Of a stretch of DNA of 64,000 nt, positions 10,000-22,221 are shown in pieces. The translations under genes were made by a program, and so were the position numbers. Location of the stretch: positions 2,183,884-2,247,883 of the forward strand of contig LNAC01000164.1 of NCBI GenBank assembly GCA_002007465.1, given 5' to 3'. Every line of letters starts with the position of its first letter. Position 1 is the first letter of the stretch. This stretch comes from Ailurus styani. Lineage: Eukaryota > Chordata > Mammalia > Carnivora > Ailuridae. The notes under the pieces were generated by a model. The model saw only the letters and a list, made by a program, of their open reading frames with translations. It had not been told where the DNA came from and made no database searches.

Positions 10000-12900
10000 G
10001 CGGCAGCTGGGACCCAGGAGAGGAGGGTCTTTCGGGAGGGGGACTCACGCCAAGCTCGGACCTGTACGATCCGTAAAAACGTCTAATTTAAATGCTCTCC
10101 GTTGCACGGAAGGACGCCCCCGCCCCCGCGGGCCGGGGCAGCTGAGGTGGCGCCGGGCGTTCAAATAGCGCTCCAAACAAGTCCGCAGCGACCGCGCACG
10201 CAGCCCCCGCCAGGCGGCCCCAGCGGAAAACTTGAAAGGGACTCTGTTTGCCAGCCGCCCGGGGCGGCTCCGGCGGGGGCGAGGGCCGAACGATCACACG
10301 AGCCCCCCTCCCCAGCGCTTCCTGAGCAAACGCGGGGGGGGGGGGCTGGGCCCACCACAAAACCGAGGACTCGGAACAGCGCCCTCCGCTCAGGGAGAGG
10401 CGGAGGTCAAGAGGCTGGCTCGCCGGATCCCGGTTCAGCTCTCTCCCAGCACGAAGATGCGACTCGAAGACCACCCAGGATCCAGGGGGCAAAGTAGGGC
10501 GCGGCCGCCAGCCCTTCAGACCCCCGTCTCAGTTGAAGGAGGAAGGTGCGGGTCTTTCCGGATGAATCCCTACAGAACCCACCCCAAATCTGCTGCTGCC
10601 TCCTTGCAGCCCAGGGCACCAGCCCAACTCCGCGCACCCCTTCCAAGCGGGAAAAAAAAAAAAGAAAAGAAAAGAAGGCTATCTTGCTCCCTCATTGGGC
10701 GCTTCGGCTCTTCTGACAGGTCCCGGAGGCAACCCCCCATTTAAAAACTGGGGTCACTCACTTTCTGTCGATCCTACAAATAAACAAAGCCAGGCGCACC
10801 CCGCGCTCCCCGCCGGAAAGCAGCCCATTCCGGGAGAGGACAACTTCCCCCAGCAAGAAAATTAACACATTCTTCTCGCGGCGGTTCAGCCCCTCGCTCT
10901 GGGGAAGCAGAGGGGAGGGGGGCTTGGGGGCCGAACTTCATGGGTAAATTTGGGGCCAGAGCAGCGAGGCAGGCGCCTGGGACACCCGCCTCCCACACTC
11001 CGCAGCTAGAGGAACACCCCCATTCTCCTTCCCTGGCTTTGCACGCCGCTTGGCCACGCGGGGCTCGGGAGACAGCCTGAAAGACTCCCCGAGGCTGGGG
11101 AGGACGGGAAAGGGAGGCCGCGGGGAGCGGAGGTGGTGGTGGGGGGGTGATACTCTGACGGAAAAAAAAAAAAAGGTCAAACTTGATCAGCCCGCCAGGC
11201 ACCCCGCGGGCAGCGGGGGCGAGGAGCCGGAGGGAAAATGTAGAAGTGGCCGCCGCCCCCTCCAAGCGGAGGGGGGGAGACTCAGCCACGCGTGGTCCAG
11301 GGCAGCAGTTACCGGAGCCCCCAAAACACAGGGCTGCGCGGGGTCTGACGGGGGGAGTGGGCGCCGCAGATCTCCAATCAGCCGCCCCCGCAGGCGGAGC
11401 GCCCGCCCAACACCGAGAGGTGAGGACCCGGGCTCCCGCCGCCCCGGCTCCCTCAAGCTCGAGTACTTGGGGAGGGGACGGTACCCCGCAGGGAGAGCCT
11501 CGGCCCCAACGCACGGCGCCCAACCCGCAGTCCCCGACCCTAAAACCCCTCTTTTTGTCTGTACTCAGTGATCTGCGACCGAGCCGACTGCGGCTTGGGG
11601 AGGCTTGGGTATAGCAGCGGCCACCGACCGATCACCGGCGCTAAGGCTCCCAGGCTCCAGGGCTCCGTGGCTCAGGCTGCGGGCGCCCCCTGCCCCTCCC
11701 AAACACGGACCCCTCCTTCCCCGTCCCTGGCTCTCCGCACCTGAACTTCGGGGGAGCCCGCGCCGCCAAACTTTCCGCCGACTTGCAGCGAACTCCGGCC
11801 CCGGCCGCGCACCGGGCCCCGGGGGAGGAGAGGGAGGTAGGCGGGGAAGGGGAGGGGGCCGGCCTNNNNNNNNNNNNNNNNNNNNNNNNNNNNNNNNNNN
11901 NNNNNNNNNNNNNNNNNNNNNNNNNNNNNNNNNNNNNNNNNNNNNNNNNNNNNNNNNNNNNNNNNNNNNNNNNNNNNNNNNNNNNNNNNNNNNNNNNNNN
12001 NNNNNNNNNNNNNNNNNNNNNNNNNNNNNNNNNNNNNNNNNNNNNNNNNNNNNNNNNNNNNNNNNNNNNNNNNNNNNNNNNNNNNNNNNNNNNNNNNNNN
12101 NNNNNNNNNNNNNNNNNNNNNNNNNNNNNNNNNNNNNNNNNNNNNNNNNNNNNNNNNNNNNNNNNNNNNNNNNNNNNNNNNNNNNNNNNNNNNNNNNNNN
12201 NNNNNNNNNNNNNNNNNNNNNNNNNNNNNNNNNNNNNNNNNNNNNNNNNNNNNNNNNNNNNNNNNNNNNNNNNNNNNNNNNNNNNNNNNNNNNNNNNNNN
12301 NNNNNNNNNNNNNNNNNNNNNNNNNNNNNNNNNNNNNNNNNNNNNNNNNNNNNNNNNNNNNNNNNNNNNNNNNNNNNNNNNNNNNNNNNNNNNNNNNNNN
12401 NNNNNNNNNNNNNNNNNNNNNNNNNNNNNNNNNNNNNNNNNNNNNNNNNNNNNCCCCTCCCTCCTCCCTCCGCCTCCCTCCCAGCGCAGCTCTGGCCACT
12501 TGGACGCCGCAGGCTCTGAGGCCGGAGCCGCAGCCACTGCGCCTGGAGCTCCCCGCGCTCTGACGAGGTCGGCCCAGGCTCAGCTCCCCCAGCGCGCCCC
12601 GTCTTCATCTCTTTTTTCCGCAACTTTACAAAAAATAAGAGGACCTTCCCTATTTTGTGAGGGATGCATGGGCTTGGGAGCCTACCTTACGGGGAAACCC
12701 GCCATCCCTCTGGCCCCTCTCTTCGGCGGGCCGGCCGGAAGCGACAGGGACCAGTAGGGAGGGTTTGGCCGCGCCCCTCGGCTCAGGTGCGCGTCGGGCC
12801 TGGAACTCCTAGCCTAGGGCACTTGGAGCGACACTGGGTTCAAAGACCCCACCCTTCCCATAGCGCTTTCCGGGGCGCAGTGGGCTCCAGTTCCCCGGGA
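10000..12900 (-). promoter_or_regulatory. CXXC5: CpG island, putative CXXC5 promoter and non-coding first exon
   Basis: The sequence is very GC-rich with frequent CpG (many CCGCC, GCGC and CGG strings), interrupted by the 11866-12453 gap. No long conserved ORF is seen, fitting a non-coding first exon. The CXXC5 assignment rests on human gene order (UBE2D2 then CXXC5, same strand, about 20 kb apart); the distance from the UBE2D2 polyA signal to this island is about 19 kb. On the minus strand, candidate donors are CAG|GTGCGG near 11735 and AAA|GTGAGT near 10758; neither can be proven here. CXXC5 is a CXXC zinc-finger protein acting in BMP, Wnt and transcriptional regulation. Confidence 0.6.
11866..12453. 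other. Assembly gap of 588 N
   Basis: An unbroken run of N inside the CpG island, flanked by GGGGAAGGGGAGGGGGCC on the left and CCTCCCTCCTCCCTCC on the right. Extreme GC and polypurine/polypyrimidine flanks suggest sequencing dropout. The putative CXXC5 transcription start may lie inside. Confidence 0.99.
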
Positions 12901-12904
12901 GACA

Positions 12905-12960
12905 GGGGACAGAGATTCCTGTCCCCATTTTACAGATGAGAAAACCGATCCGGGAAAGAA
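12905..12960 (+). mobile_element. MIR core remnant at edge of CpG island
   Basis: CCCCATTTTACAGATGAGAA followed by AACCGATCC is a short MIR core match. Confidence 0.5.
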
Positions 12961-13044
12961 CAATTTATCTCCTACACCAGCACCAACCCCAGCTCTGACT
13001 CTTGGGGCTAAGGCAACTACCTTGTGGTTCCCTGAGACCGTGGC

Positions 13045-13110
13045 CTACAAACTCGGAGCCTGAAACAGTGCCTGGCACAAACCAGCACTCAACAGAATCT
13101 GGTGGAAAGA
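13045..13110 (-). mobile_element. MIR head fragment
   Basis: GAAACAGTGCCTGGCACAAA followed by CCAGCACTCAACAGAA resembles reverse-complement MIR head. Confidence 0.4.
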
Positions 13111-14916
13111 GAACAAAAGCCCAGTGGGTACAGATTTGTGCCCGAATATCCTTGCCCCACTCAGTGCCCCCTCCATCTGCCCAGCTTGGGCTAATCCTCA
13201 AGCTGCAGATGTCTTCTCTTCACCTCAGGGACCCACAGAGCAAGCCCCAGGCTCATATAATCCCAAACTGCAGATAATCCCAAAGTGGGAAGTTTCTCTG
13301 AATCTGTGGAATTCGTAAGGGTGGGTTTATGTTTCCTCCAGGGAGAAAAAAAAAAAAAAACAGGAGACCCTAATGGGGGAGGGAGAGGGCAGTTGGAGAA
13401 GTCTGCCTCCGGTTAAATGTACAGCCCCAAATCGATTGCAGCCCAGATAACTGGGAGTTAACTGCCTCTACCGGGTGCCTCCAGCCACAGGCACAGACAG
13501 CTTTGGTGGGAGAACTGAAACCAGCTCCCACCTCACTGCTTCCTCTCCTCCTCTGTGTGGCCAGTCTGTCTCCAAAGCTGGAGAGGGCCCTGGGGCCTGG
13601 GGCTTCCGGGGGCAGGCACTGGTGCCCATTCTCCAGGCATTCTAAATTTGGCCTTGGGACCTGGACCCAGCAGGGACAGGGGAGTTAGAGAGGTGTCAAA
13701 GGGCAGAGGTCATCTGCAATGTGTTACTTCTCTACTCATCCTGGGCTCCCCAGCCACAGGCAGTGACCCCTCTCCAGGCATCGTGGACAGTACCTCCCTT
13801 CTACAAATGCTGGGAAGTGTCCTCCCTTAACTAAGTGCCAAGAATGGCTCCAAAGGGAGGTGTTTAACCCTTCCTCTCTTCTCCTCTCCACTCCTCTTCC
13901 CTCTTCTCTCCAGCACCCCTCCTCAAAGCCACCCCAAACAAACATACCATGTGAGTAAAAGCAAGGTACTTGCTATGAGAACCCAGCTTTAAGACAACTG
14001 AACACCTCCAGATTATCATCCCTAAACTGCTTAAAGATCCATATTCTGGGCCCCACCCTGAGTGTCAGTGCTGTATTGGGCACCCACCATTTAAGGAAAA
14101 GGGAGGCAGGGTCCCCTGTCTAGATGCTCCGGGATCTTCAAGTACTTAGCCCACCTCTACCTACCTTTCCGGGGAAGGTGAGCACTGACTGTGGGTGGAG
14201 ACCTATTCCCCAGGAGTTAGCAGCAGGTCTCAGAGGATTAGGAGCAAAGAAATTAAACTCAATCCTGCTTTTGCAGTCTAGGGTCAGTGCAGAAGCAGAT
14301 TCTGCACACCCCAAAAAAAGCTTCATGCTGGGATTCATGGGAGAGAGTGGGTAGTAGCTCCACCTAAGGGAATTACTATTAATTATCCACTTTTTTTTAA
14401 GACCTCTGCAATGCCCCCCCCGCCCCCACCCCAAGTCAGGAGACCAAAGGCCAAGGGGCTGTAGGGTGCACGGAAGATGAGCCAAATGATCCCAATGGTG
14501 ACTTCTCAGGCAAGTGGTATTGGCATACGCCAGGCCCAGTTGAGAGGTTGGATCTTGGAACTTCCCCTTCTCCTAGAAATTAAGAACTGCTGAGAGACGC
14601 AGACTCTCACCAATTCAACCCAGGTAGGAACCAGAAAGGAGAGGGGCAGAAATGTCCATCTGGAGAATACATGAACAGGAAACATCACAAGCCACCCACA
14701 TAGAACTCTGCCCCTAACAAATAGACAAGTGGGGGCACCCAGGAAGGACTGCCTGAGGTCTGTGGCTCTGGGGGAGATCATCCCCACCCTGGACCCTTTC
14801 TACAAGAACTGAAACCACCCTGGTTCACAATTCTCTCTAGTTGCCTCCCAAGAGGAATATTTAGGTTTCACAGTGTTACTCAACCAATCAGCTTAGCTTC
14901 AGCTAGCAAATTTCTT

Positions 14917-15126
14917 TTATTTATTTATTTGTTTGTTTGTTTGTTTGTTTGTTTGTTTATTTGACAGAGAGAGATCACAAGCAGGCAGAGAGGCAGGCAG
15001 AGAGAGAGGAGGAAGCAGGCTCCCTGCCAAGCAGGGAGCTCGATGTGGGCCTCGATCCCAGGACCCTGAGATCATGACCTGAGCCGAAGGCAGAGGCTTT
15101 AACCCACTGAGCCACCAGGCACCCCT
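14917..15126 (-). mobile_element. CAN-SINE with (GTTT)n tail
   Basis: TSD CAGCTAGCAAATTTCTT at 14900 and 15127. The A-tail has become an (AAAC)n array, seen as GTTTGTTTG on the plus strand. Confidence 0.95.
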
Positions 15127-15234
15127 CAGCTAGCAAATTTCTTAAGTCTCCAGGGCCTTGAGGGGAGAGAGGAGCTCTGCACCCCCCTTTCTGATCAGTC
15201 CAGGCCCCTGGATACTGCTCCCCTGAATCTTGGT

Positions 15235-15400
15235 TACAATACCTGGTGTTTATGAAGCCCTGCTCTGAGCAGGGCATTAGGCTAAACAGCTAAGGTACAT
15301 TAGCTCATTTAATCCTTGCCTCAGTGTCAGCAGTAGTGTCGTCCCCACTTGTCAGATGAGGAAACTTACATGAGACGGCACCAAAGTTGTTCTTCCTAGA
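15235..15400 (+). mobile_element. MIR fragment
   Basis: TTTATGAAGCCCTGCTCTGA, TAGCTCATTTAATCCTTGCC and CCCCACTTGTCAGATGAGGA occur in MIR order; the element ends just before the double SINE insertion. Confidence 0.65.
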
Positions 15401-15430
15401 GAAGCTTCTGGCATACAAATCCACCCTGGG

Positions 15431-15582
15431 GGGCGCCTGGGTGGCTCAGTGGGTTAAAGCCTCTGCTTTCGGCTCAGGTCATGATCTCAGCGTCCTGGGA
15501 TCGAGGCCCGCATCGGGCTCTCTGCTCAGCAGGGAGCCTGCTTCCTCCTCTCCCTGTCTCTCTGCCTGCCTCTGCCTACTTG

Positions 15583-15625
<43 letters not shown>

Positions 15626-15659
15626 AAATAAATAAATAAATCTTTAAAAAAAAAAAACC
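15431..15659 (+). mobile_element. CAN-SINE, first of a same-target pair
   Basis: Flanked by AAATCCACCCTGGG at 15417 and 15661. It carries an expanded (CT)n tract and the young GCTTTCGGCTCAGG variant. Confidence 0.95.
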
Positions 15660-15674
15660 CAAATCCACCCTGGG

Positions 15675-15881
15675 GGCGTCTGGGTGGCTCAGTGGGTTAA
15701 AGACTCTGCCTTTGGCTCAGGTCGTGATCTCAAAGTCCTGGGATCGAGCCCTGCATCTGGCTCCCTGCTCAGCAGGGAGCCTGCTTCCTCCTCTCTGCCT
15801 GCCTCTGCCTCCTTAAGATCTCTCTCTGTGTCAAATAAATAAATAAAAACTTTAAACAAAACAAAACAAAACCAAAAAAAA
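15675..15881 (+). mobile_element. CAN-SINE, second of a same-target pair
   Basis: Flanked by AAATCCACCCTGGG at 15661 and 15884, so the target string occurs three times. Diverges from the first copy (GTCTGGGTGG head, (ACAAA)n tail). Confidence 0.95.
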
Positions 15882-16303
15882 ACAAATCCACCCTGGGATT
15901 CACCGGCATCGGCATCGCTTCCTCTAGTGAATCCTCAGAACCCATAAGGCTCCACCCAAGCCCCTTGCCCAGCACAGCCTGGCTTCTCTAATCAGCCCTA
16001 CACCTGCCTGCAAGCCTGGAGCCGCCCTGCTGACCAACAGCACCCAACACTGGTGGTTCCCCTCAAAACCCCCAAAACTCCCGTTCAAATTTCCAGGGCT
16101 GCATGTACTATTCCCTCAGGCCAGGAGGGTCTTAATCCAGCTTATCTCAGCAACTCCTCACAGAAGACCAAGGGCACATGTCACCTCCCAGTTCTCTGAC
16201 TTCCATTCCCAGCCTCAGTTTGGCCCATATTCACAGGGCTACCACTAGCCTTTGCACAAAGTTAAAAAAAAAAGTACCCCCTTCGGGCAGATGTAGGTAC
16301 ACC

Positions 16304-16509
16304 TTTTTTTTTTTTTTTAGATTTTATTTATTTATTTGACAGAGAGAGAGAGAGATCACAAGTAGGCAGAAAGGCAGGCAGAGGGAGAGAGGAGGAAGCA
16401 GGCTCCTTGCTGAGCAGGGAGCCTGATACGGGGCTCGATCCCAGGACCCCGAGACCATGACCTGAGCCGAAGGCAGAGGCTTTAACCCACTGAGCCACCT
16501 AGGTGCTCC
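16304..16509 (-). mobile_element. CAN-SINE inserted in tail of an older tRNA-SINE
   Basis: T-tail at 16304, head ACCTAGGTGCTCC near 16509; abuts an older copy of the same orientation at 16510-16624. Confidence 0.9.
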
Positions 16510-16624
16510 TACCCTTTTATTTTTTATTTTTTATTTTGTAAACTCTACACTCAACATGGGGCTCGAACTCCCAACGGGGCAATCCAGAGTCACATGCTCT
16601 TTCCACTGAGTCCCCAGGTGCCCC
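16510..16624 (-). mobile_element. Older short tRNA-derived SINE
   Basis: Reads GTAAACTCTACACTCAACAT then GGGGCTCGAACTCCCAACGG, the reverse of the ancient GGGTGTAGAGATTAC-tailed carnivore SINE. Outer target repeat AGGTACACC lies at 16295 and 16629. Confidence 0.85.
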
Positions 16625-16879
16625 ATAGAGGTACACCCTTCAGATAGCAGATCACAGACTGTCTCTCAGTGCCCCTACTCTCTTTACCAGGTGACTTCTT
16701 GCAGTGCAAGTGCAGAACAACTGTACTCTGTGACCTGACTTTGGGGCCCCTCACCTGTCCCCTCATGTGGCCACAGTGACTACACGGCACAGACGTAGTT
16801 TTTATTTGCTCCTTTGTCTCCTTGACCCCTCACTGCCACCACCCATGAAAACTCCAAGTGAAAAGGAGAATCTCCTGTC

Positions 16880-17075
16880 TGCACTGTACCTAAAGCCCGG
16901 CACTGAGTTGGTACCAGTTGTAACAATGGTAGCCCACATCCTTCTGAGCTCCTCCCATGTGTGTGGCACCACACTAATTGCTTTCTGGGCATATGCTTAT
17001 TCCATCCTCAGGCTCAGACACCCGCTTAAGGTTACAAAGTAGCAAAAGTTGGATTTAAATCCATGCTCTATTTGA
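16880..17075 (+). mobile_element. MIR-like fragment
   Basis: TCCTTCTGAGCTCCTCCCATGTGTG, then AAGGTTACAAAGTAGCAAAA and GTTGGATTTAAATCCATGCTC resemble the MIR body and 3' half. Confidence 0.5.
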
Positions 17076-19044
17076 GGGATCTGCCTTTTCCAGGACTGTC
17101 ATTTATCAACTAATGATGGTCATTGATTAAACATCCAATGACTGGGAAGTGGCTGCACAGGAAGGGGTGTAGGAGTTAGGGTCTCCAATAAAGATGACCA
17201 ATCCGGAGCCTGGTCTAATGTCTATCCCTCTTTGGGCTCTGCTTCCCTCACTTGTATCAAAGAAGATGAGAGCAAGGGCATTTGGAGTCCTATCTCAGGG
17301 CAGGGTACAGGATGATCTTCGGTGGGGTCACACTGGATTGTGACCTCAACCAAAATTCCAGGCAGGACTACGGGTGCAGACATAGGCAGGGGAAGAACGA
17401 GGCTCAACTGCTCAGACATAGGCCCAGGCTTTTGGGGTCTCAGCCATCATGTACTGACTATTGGCCCTTAGGTCCTGCCACCATGACCCTTGAAGGAACA
17501 AGAGAGGCAGGCAACTAAAAAGAAATTTCAGAAAAGCCAGGTCTCCCTCTTAGAGAGCCAAGGTCCACTTATCCCTGAGAAATCAGTTTGGTGACCCCAG
17601 CTGGGACCTCAGCTGTAAAAATGCAAGAAGGGAGGAGGGCATCGTGGGGGGTAGGGGAACTCCAGTCACGGAACAAAATAACTCTGGGGTGAAGCTGATA
17701 GGGAGCAGAGACCAGGCCAACACACACACTCACACTGTATTTTCCCTTGCCACAGACTTGCAGACATGCTACGCACATGCCAGACGAGCAGACATAGGCC
17801 CATTCTCTGCCAGGCACAGGGAACTCAGCCTGTGTGTGGAGGGAAGAAAGGGAGTGGAGACAGTTTGGGGAACATCAGGCCTCTGAGAGTAGCCCTTGAC
17901 TTCTCTAGGCACATTCACGGTTCAACTGTCTATACTGTGGGAGTGTGACTGTGAGCGCCCAGAGGCCAAAGCTATGGCTCCCGGCACCCTCCCCACCCCA
18001 TCATGAGGAGGGAGGGGCCAGAAGGCAACTGAATGGGGCCTCGTTGGAGGGGAGGGGCAGAGAGTCCTAAACCTGGAGGTCCTACACGGAGCCCAAAGGA
18101 AGGGGTGCCCTTGGCATCCAGAAGCTAGCCTGACCTGAAAATGCTCTACCCAAGACCTGCAGGCAAGGGCAGGGTGGTATGGGGAAGCCCTGCTAGAGAG
18201 AGGTGGAGGGGTGGGGCTCACAGACCTGGCCTTGAAAGCAAAGCAGGGTCATAAATGCCCCTTACACTGGGACTTTTGAAAACAGGACCTAGTCTCAGAC
18301 TAGAGGACCCTACCCATCAGCTTCTACTCTGCCTTTGCCTTCAGACTCCAGAGAATGGGGGTGCTCAGGTAGTGCCTGGGGGCGGGCCTGGGATGAACTC
18401 CTCTTTGAACTGGCGGGACTGGTTCTGTGTCTAGCCGCCTGGGCAGTCACGGGTTGCCTGCCGGGCCTGGGAGGAGAGAGGCCTCAGGAAGGGGCCCCTT
18501 GTAAATCGTTAACTCCCAGAGCCACAGCCACTGCTGCCCGGTCCCCTCAGTCGTGACTCTGGTTCTCAGAGCGCCTACCCAGGGCCAGAAGTCAGAGGTG
18601 AGAGGTCAGAGCCAGAGGTCCCAGCACCTGGGGAAGTCCCTCCCCCAACTATCCGGAGGGAGGTGTGGGGGGCGTCAAGGAGGGTGTCTAAGGGGAGGCC
18701 CTTCTCTCAAAGTTCAGAGCTGCTCTCCATTGTTTGCCCTCCAGCCTTCCTGCTGCAGCCCTGACCTTTGCCTCTTAGGGACGAGAGTCAGGAGCTCTGG
18801 GTGGGCCTCCTGGGGCAGCCCCTGGGCAAGTCCCAACCTCACCAGACCCTTGGTCTCCTCAGGGAGGTAATTATGCTAGTCCCACCCACTCCACCTCAAG
18901 GAGTGTCCCCAGGGCTAGATAATGAATGGGCTGAGGAAAAGAACTAGATACTGTTCAGAACTGGGATAGGACCCTCAGCACTGTTGCAATCCCACGTCCT
19001 GATGCTGGGGTCCTCCAAGGGAAATAATAAAGGCTGACTTTCTG

Positions 19045-19195
19045 GAGGCATTGGGCTTGGTTATCTCTTTAGTAATCACATTCCCATTTTGCAAATAAGG
19101 AAACTGAGGCTGTGAGAGGGGACTTACCCAAGCTGTGGCGGCAGTATAGGAACAGGGCCAGGATTTGAACCAGCTCTGTGCTCTCAAGCTGAACC
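19045..19195 (+). mobile_element. MIR fragment
   Basis: CCCATTTTGCAAATAAGGAA, ACTGAGGCTGTGAGAGG and CCAGGATTTGAACCAGCTCT are in MIR order. Confidence 0.75.
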
Positions 19196-19290
19196 CTTGA
19201 AGGGTTCTCTGTCTCCTCAAATCCCTAAGCTACAGGTGAAGAGACCTTAAGGCAGAATGGGCTGGACAATCCTCCCCAGTGAAACATTGG

Positions 19291-19316
19291 GTGTGTGTGT
19301 GTGTGTGTGCGCGCAC
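19291..19316. repeat. (TG)n microsatellite
   Basis: GTGTGTGTGTGTGTGTGTG followed by CGCGCACGC, a short dinucleotide array with potential for Z-DNA. Confidence 0.85.
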
Positions 19317-21622
19317 GCTGATTTGGGCAGGAGACTGGCAGTGCATCACCTCTCCGTGAGCCCCTCCTGCAGCTGCTCCTCAGGCCACATACCCCCTGGG
19401 TGCTACCACAGGGGAGACTTAGCTGTTTGTTATACAGACACTCCCCCACCCCCAAGAATTCTCCTGCCTCAGACAGGCTAATGAGGATGACTGATGGTGC
19501 TACCACCCTTTTCGCTAGGGAGGCACATCTCTGAAGCCTAGGAGGTGGAGACCAAAAAAAAAAAAAAATCAACTTTTAATCGAGATTTCAGATTCAGAAA
19601 AGATTCATAAGTGAAATGATTCCCCAAGGAAATATAAAAAGTTACTTACGGCACGGCTAAATTGGGCATGCTTCAATCAGGGGCTGTTGAGAAATCATTA
19701 AGATATACAAGACTTTTTTAGACATATGTGAGCTCCATTAGGAGGGCTGGCCATTGCTTCAGTTAGAGGGGACTGGGCCCTGAGCTGACTTGGCCTCCTG
19801 TGTCACCTCCTCCCACCTGAACCCACGCCTGGAGAAGGAAGGGAAAGTGGGGAGAAATCCTACCTGCCAGGCCCCAGGGGCCCAGAAACTAGCAAGGGAG
19901 AATGGAGCCGAATGGGTTCTGGTTAGTTAGAACTTTTGATTGTTTGAAGTAGCTTTTCTCCCTTTCCAATAGCATTACATGGTGTGGCAGGGCTAGAACT
20001 ACCTACTTCTTTTGAAAAACTAAAAAGGGGACTCCCTCTTCCTCTCTCCTCACCCCTTTCCTATTCCCTGGGTCAGCCTGAGGAAGTAGACATCCTGCTC
20101 CGACCAGAACGCCCTCTCAGACTTGTGTCTGAGGGCTCTCTGCCTTGAGGGAGGGGACAAGTCATTCTGTTTGGTCCCTCTCTCCAGAGAACACTGGGGG
20201 AGTAAACCAGCCCTGGGAGTTTTCAAGGATAATCATTAGCTTTTGAGAGGGAATATTCCCCTCCCCATTGTATCCACCTCCACTTCTCCAGTGGAAGGCT
20301 TATCTGAAGTCTAGCCCTCCTCTCTTACAGCCTGTGGGGATCTTTGTGCCCCTTGCCCCTTGCTCTCCTTCTCCTAGGACTTCCAGGGTGAGGCTAGGAC
20401 ATGAATGAAACATGGAGGGTCTCTGCCGAATACTGATCAATCACCCTCCCACTTCTGTGCATTCCTAAGGGGCCAGGACTCCTGGGGCCTGAGACAGGGT
20501 CGGGCTTTACCAATCTCCATGCTCTGTCAAGGGCCTGGTCCCTACCTAGCTGGTGATAAATAAATGCTTTTTGAAGAGGAGGGAGAGCATCAGAATTCAG
20601 CTGGGGACGATCTGTCCCATGGGGCTGGGTGTGGAGAAGAAAGGAGACAGGCCACAGACTGGTCAGGACTGTAGTGACAGTGCCTGGACCCCTTTTCTTA
20701 GGCCAGTGTACCTGTGTAGTCCTGTCCTCCATTAAATCATCAAGAAAGGCAAGAAACCCGAGCTGGATGGTGGTGGCCATGCTGCCTTGTGGGTGACCCG
20801 AACCCGATCCTGGCCAGGCCGAGGCGCTATTTTAAACCCCAGCCCCAAGCTGCCACCTCAGCCCAGCCTGGATCATCTCTGGTTACAAAGGCACTGCCCC
20901 CCTCTCAGCCACTTCCTCCTCCCCACTCCGGGACCCCCCTAGGCTGGTGTTTGGTTCAACGTGCCTTGGGGAAACCTTGGCATTCTCTGTGGGCCTTGGT
21001 TTGTCAACTGGCACCAATGCCTCTCTCTATCCTTTGCCCTGCCCACTTAGGCACCCTCTTTTACCCACACAAGAACCCACTGACTTGTATTCTGAATGAA
21101 ATTTTCCCCACAATTAAGGGTTCTCTTGCCTGGGAATAAGGGCACACACTGGCCAGAGAACCCAAAATGCTGGGCTCTTATTCTGTGGGGCCCAGAGCGT
21201 GCAGTCCAGGATAGGGCAGGTGCTATATGAGGAAAGGAAGTACGTTAGACATAAGTAGGGACTTCCCAGCACCGAGACTGCGCACCAGAGAACTTTCCCT
21301 CACCTCAGTGCCTGTCCGCCTGCCTGCTTGTGCAGGAAGATGACTCCAGAGGGAGCCCCCTCCCAGTTGTCTAGCTCTAGGGCCTGTGGGTTGGGAGACT
21401 CAAGCACCACTTAGCCAGCCCAGAGCCTTCCTCCCTCCCTTTCCTGGAGGGGCCAGCTCGGCCCTCAGGTGGACCAGCTGTCAGCTGGCTGGGCCCGCTG
21501 GACTTGTGTCCACAATCCTCCTACTCGAGGCAGTGGCCCCCACTGGCTCTGAGGTCTGCCAGCCCCACCCCCAGCCCAACACCAGCCTATAAGGAGGCAG
21601 CAGACACAATGCCAGGACACCA

Positions 21623-21650
21623 AGGGAAGGGAAGGGAAGGGAAGGGAGGG
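21623..21650. repeat. (AGGGA)n microsatellite
   Basis: About five AGGGA units in tandem: an all-purine strand that ends in GGGAGGGG. Confidence 0.9.
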
Positions 21651-22029
21651 GTCTGATCATTCATACTGGCTCTCCCCATCTCAAACTGGCTGGACAGAAG
21701 GCTGCCCAGGCAGCCCGAGTACCCCCCATGACCGCACCCGCTCCTCTGCCCCCATGCTGTGTAGTCTCAGCAGTGAGGGGTTGGCATGAAGCCTGGCGCA
21801 GCTGAGCAGTGACGCCAACAGCCCTGCCATCTCAGGCAAGCATGGCTCCCTCCAACCTGGCAGTTAAGGCCATGGGGGGGGGGCGTCTCCCACCCTCCTG
21901 GGCCTGAGACAGCTGGGGACAAAGCCGTTTTGGAAGCCTCCCCTTCCACTATTGCAGAGGATCTCTGGCATCCCCGTGGGTTTTGGCCACCCCTTCCAAT
22001 CTAGGGGGCTGGTCCTGAGGTCAGACCTG

Positions 22030-22221
22030 CAGTTCTCAACTAGGGCTGATTCTGCCTCCCAGGGGACTTTGGACAATATCTGGAGAAATATTTGGTTGTC
22101 ACAACCACTGCTACTAGCATTAATGGAGTAGAGACCAGGGATGCTGCTAAACATCCTAAATGTAAGGGACAAAGAATTAAATGGTCCAAAATGTCAATAG
22201 TGCTGAGGTTGAGAAACCCTG
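22030..22221 (+). mobile_element. MER5A (hAT-Charlie, non-autonomous DNA transposon)
   Basis: Starts CAGTTCTCAACTAGGGCTGA and ends GGTTGAGAAACCCTG, giving the inverted CAGnGTTTCTCAAC termini. Internal CCAGGGATGCTGCTAAACAT and CCAAAATGTCAATAGTGCTGA match the MER5A layout; about 190 bp, essentially full length. Confidence 0.85.

Noticed and set aside
10774..11571. Long Pro/Gly/Arg-rich frames at the CpG island
   Set aside because: Typical of CpG-island sequence; none matches CXXC5 protein, whose coding exons should lie further left, outside the window.
11565..12757. Frames of about 300 codons crossing the N gap
   Set aside because: Mostly unknown residues; an artefact of reading through N.
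15580..15622. (CT)n array as an independent microsatellite
   Set aside because: It is the expanded CT tract within the CAN-SINE at 15431.
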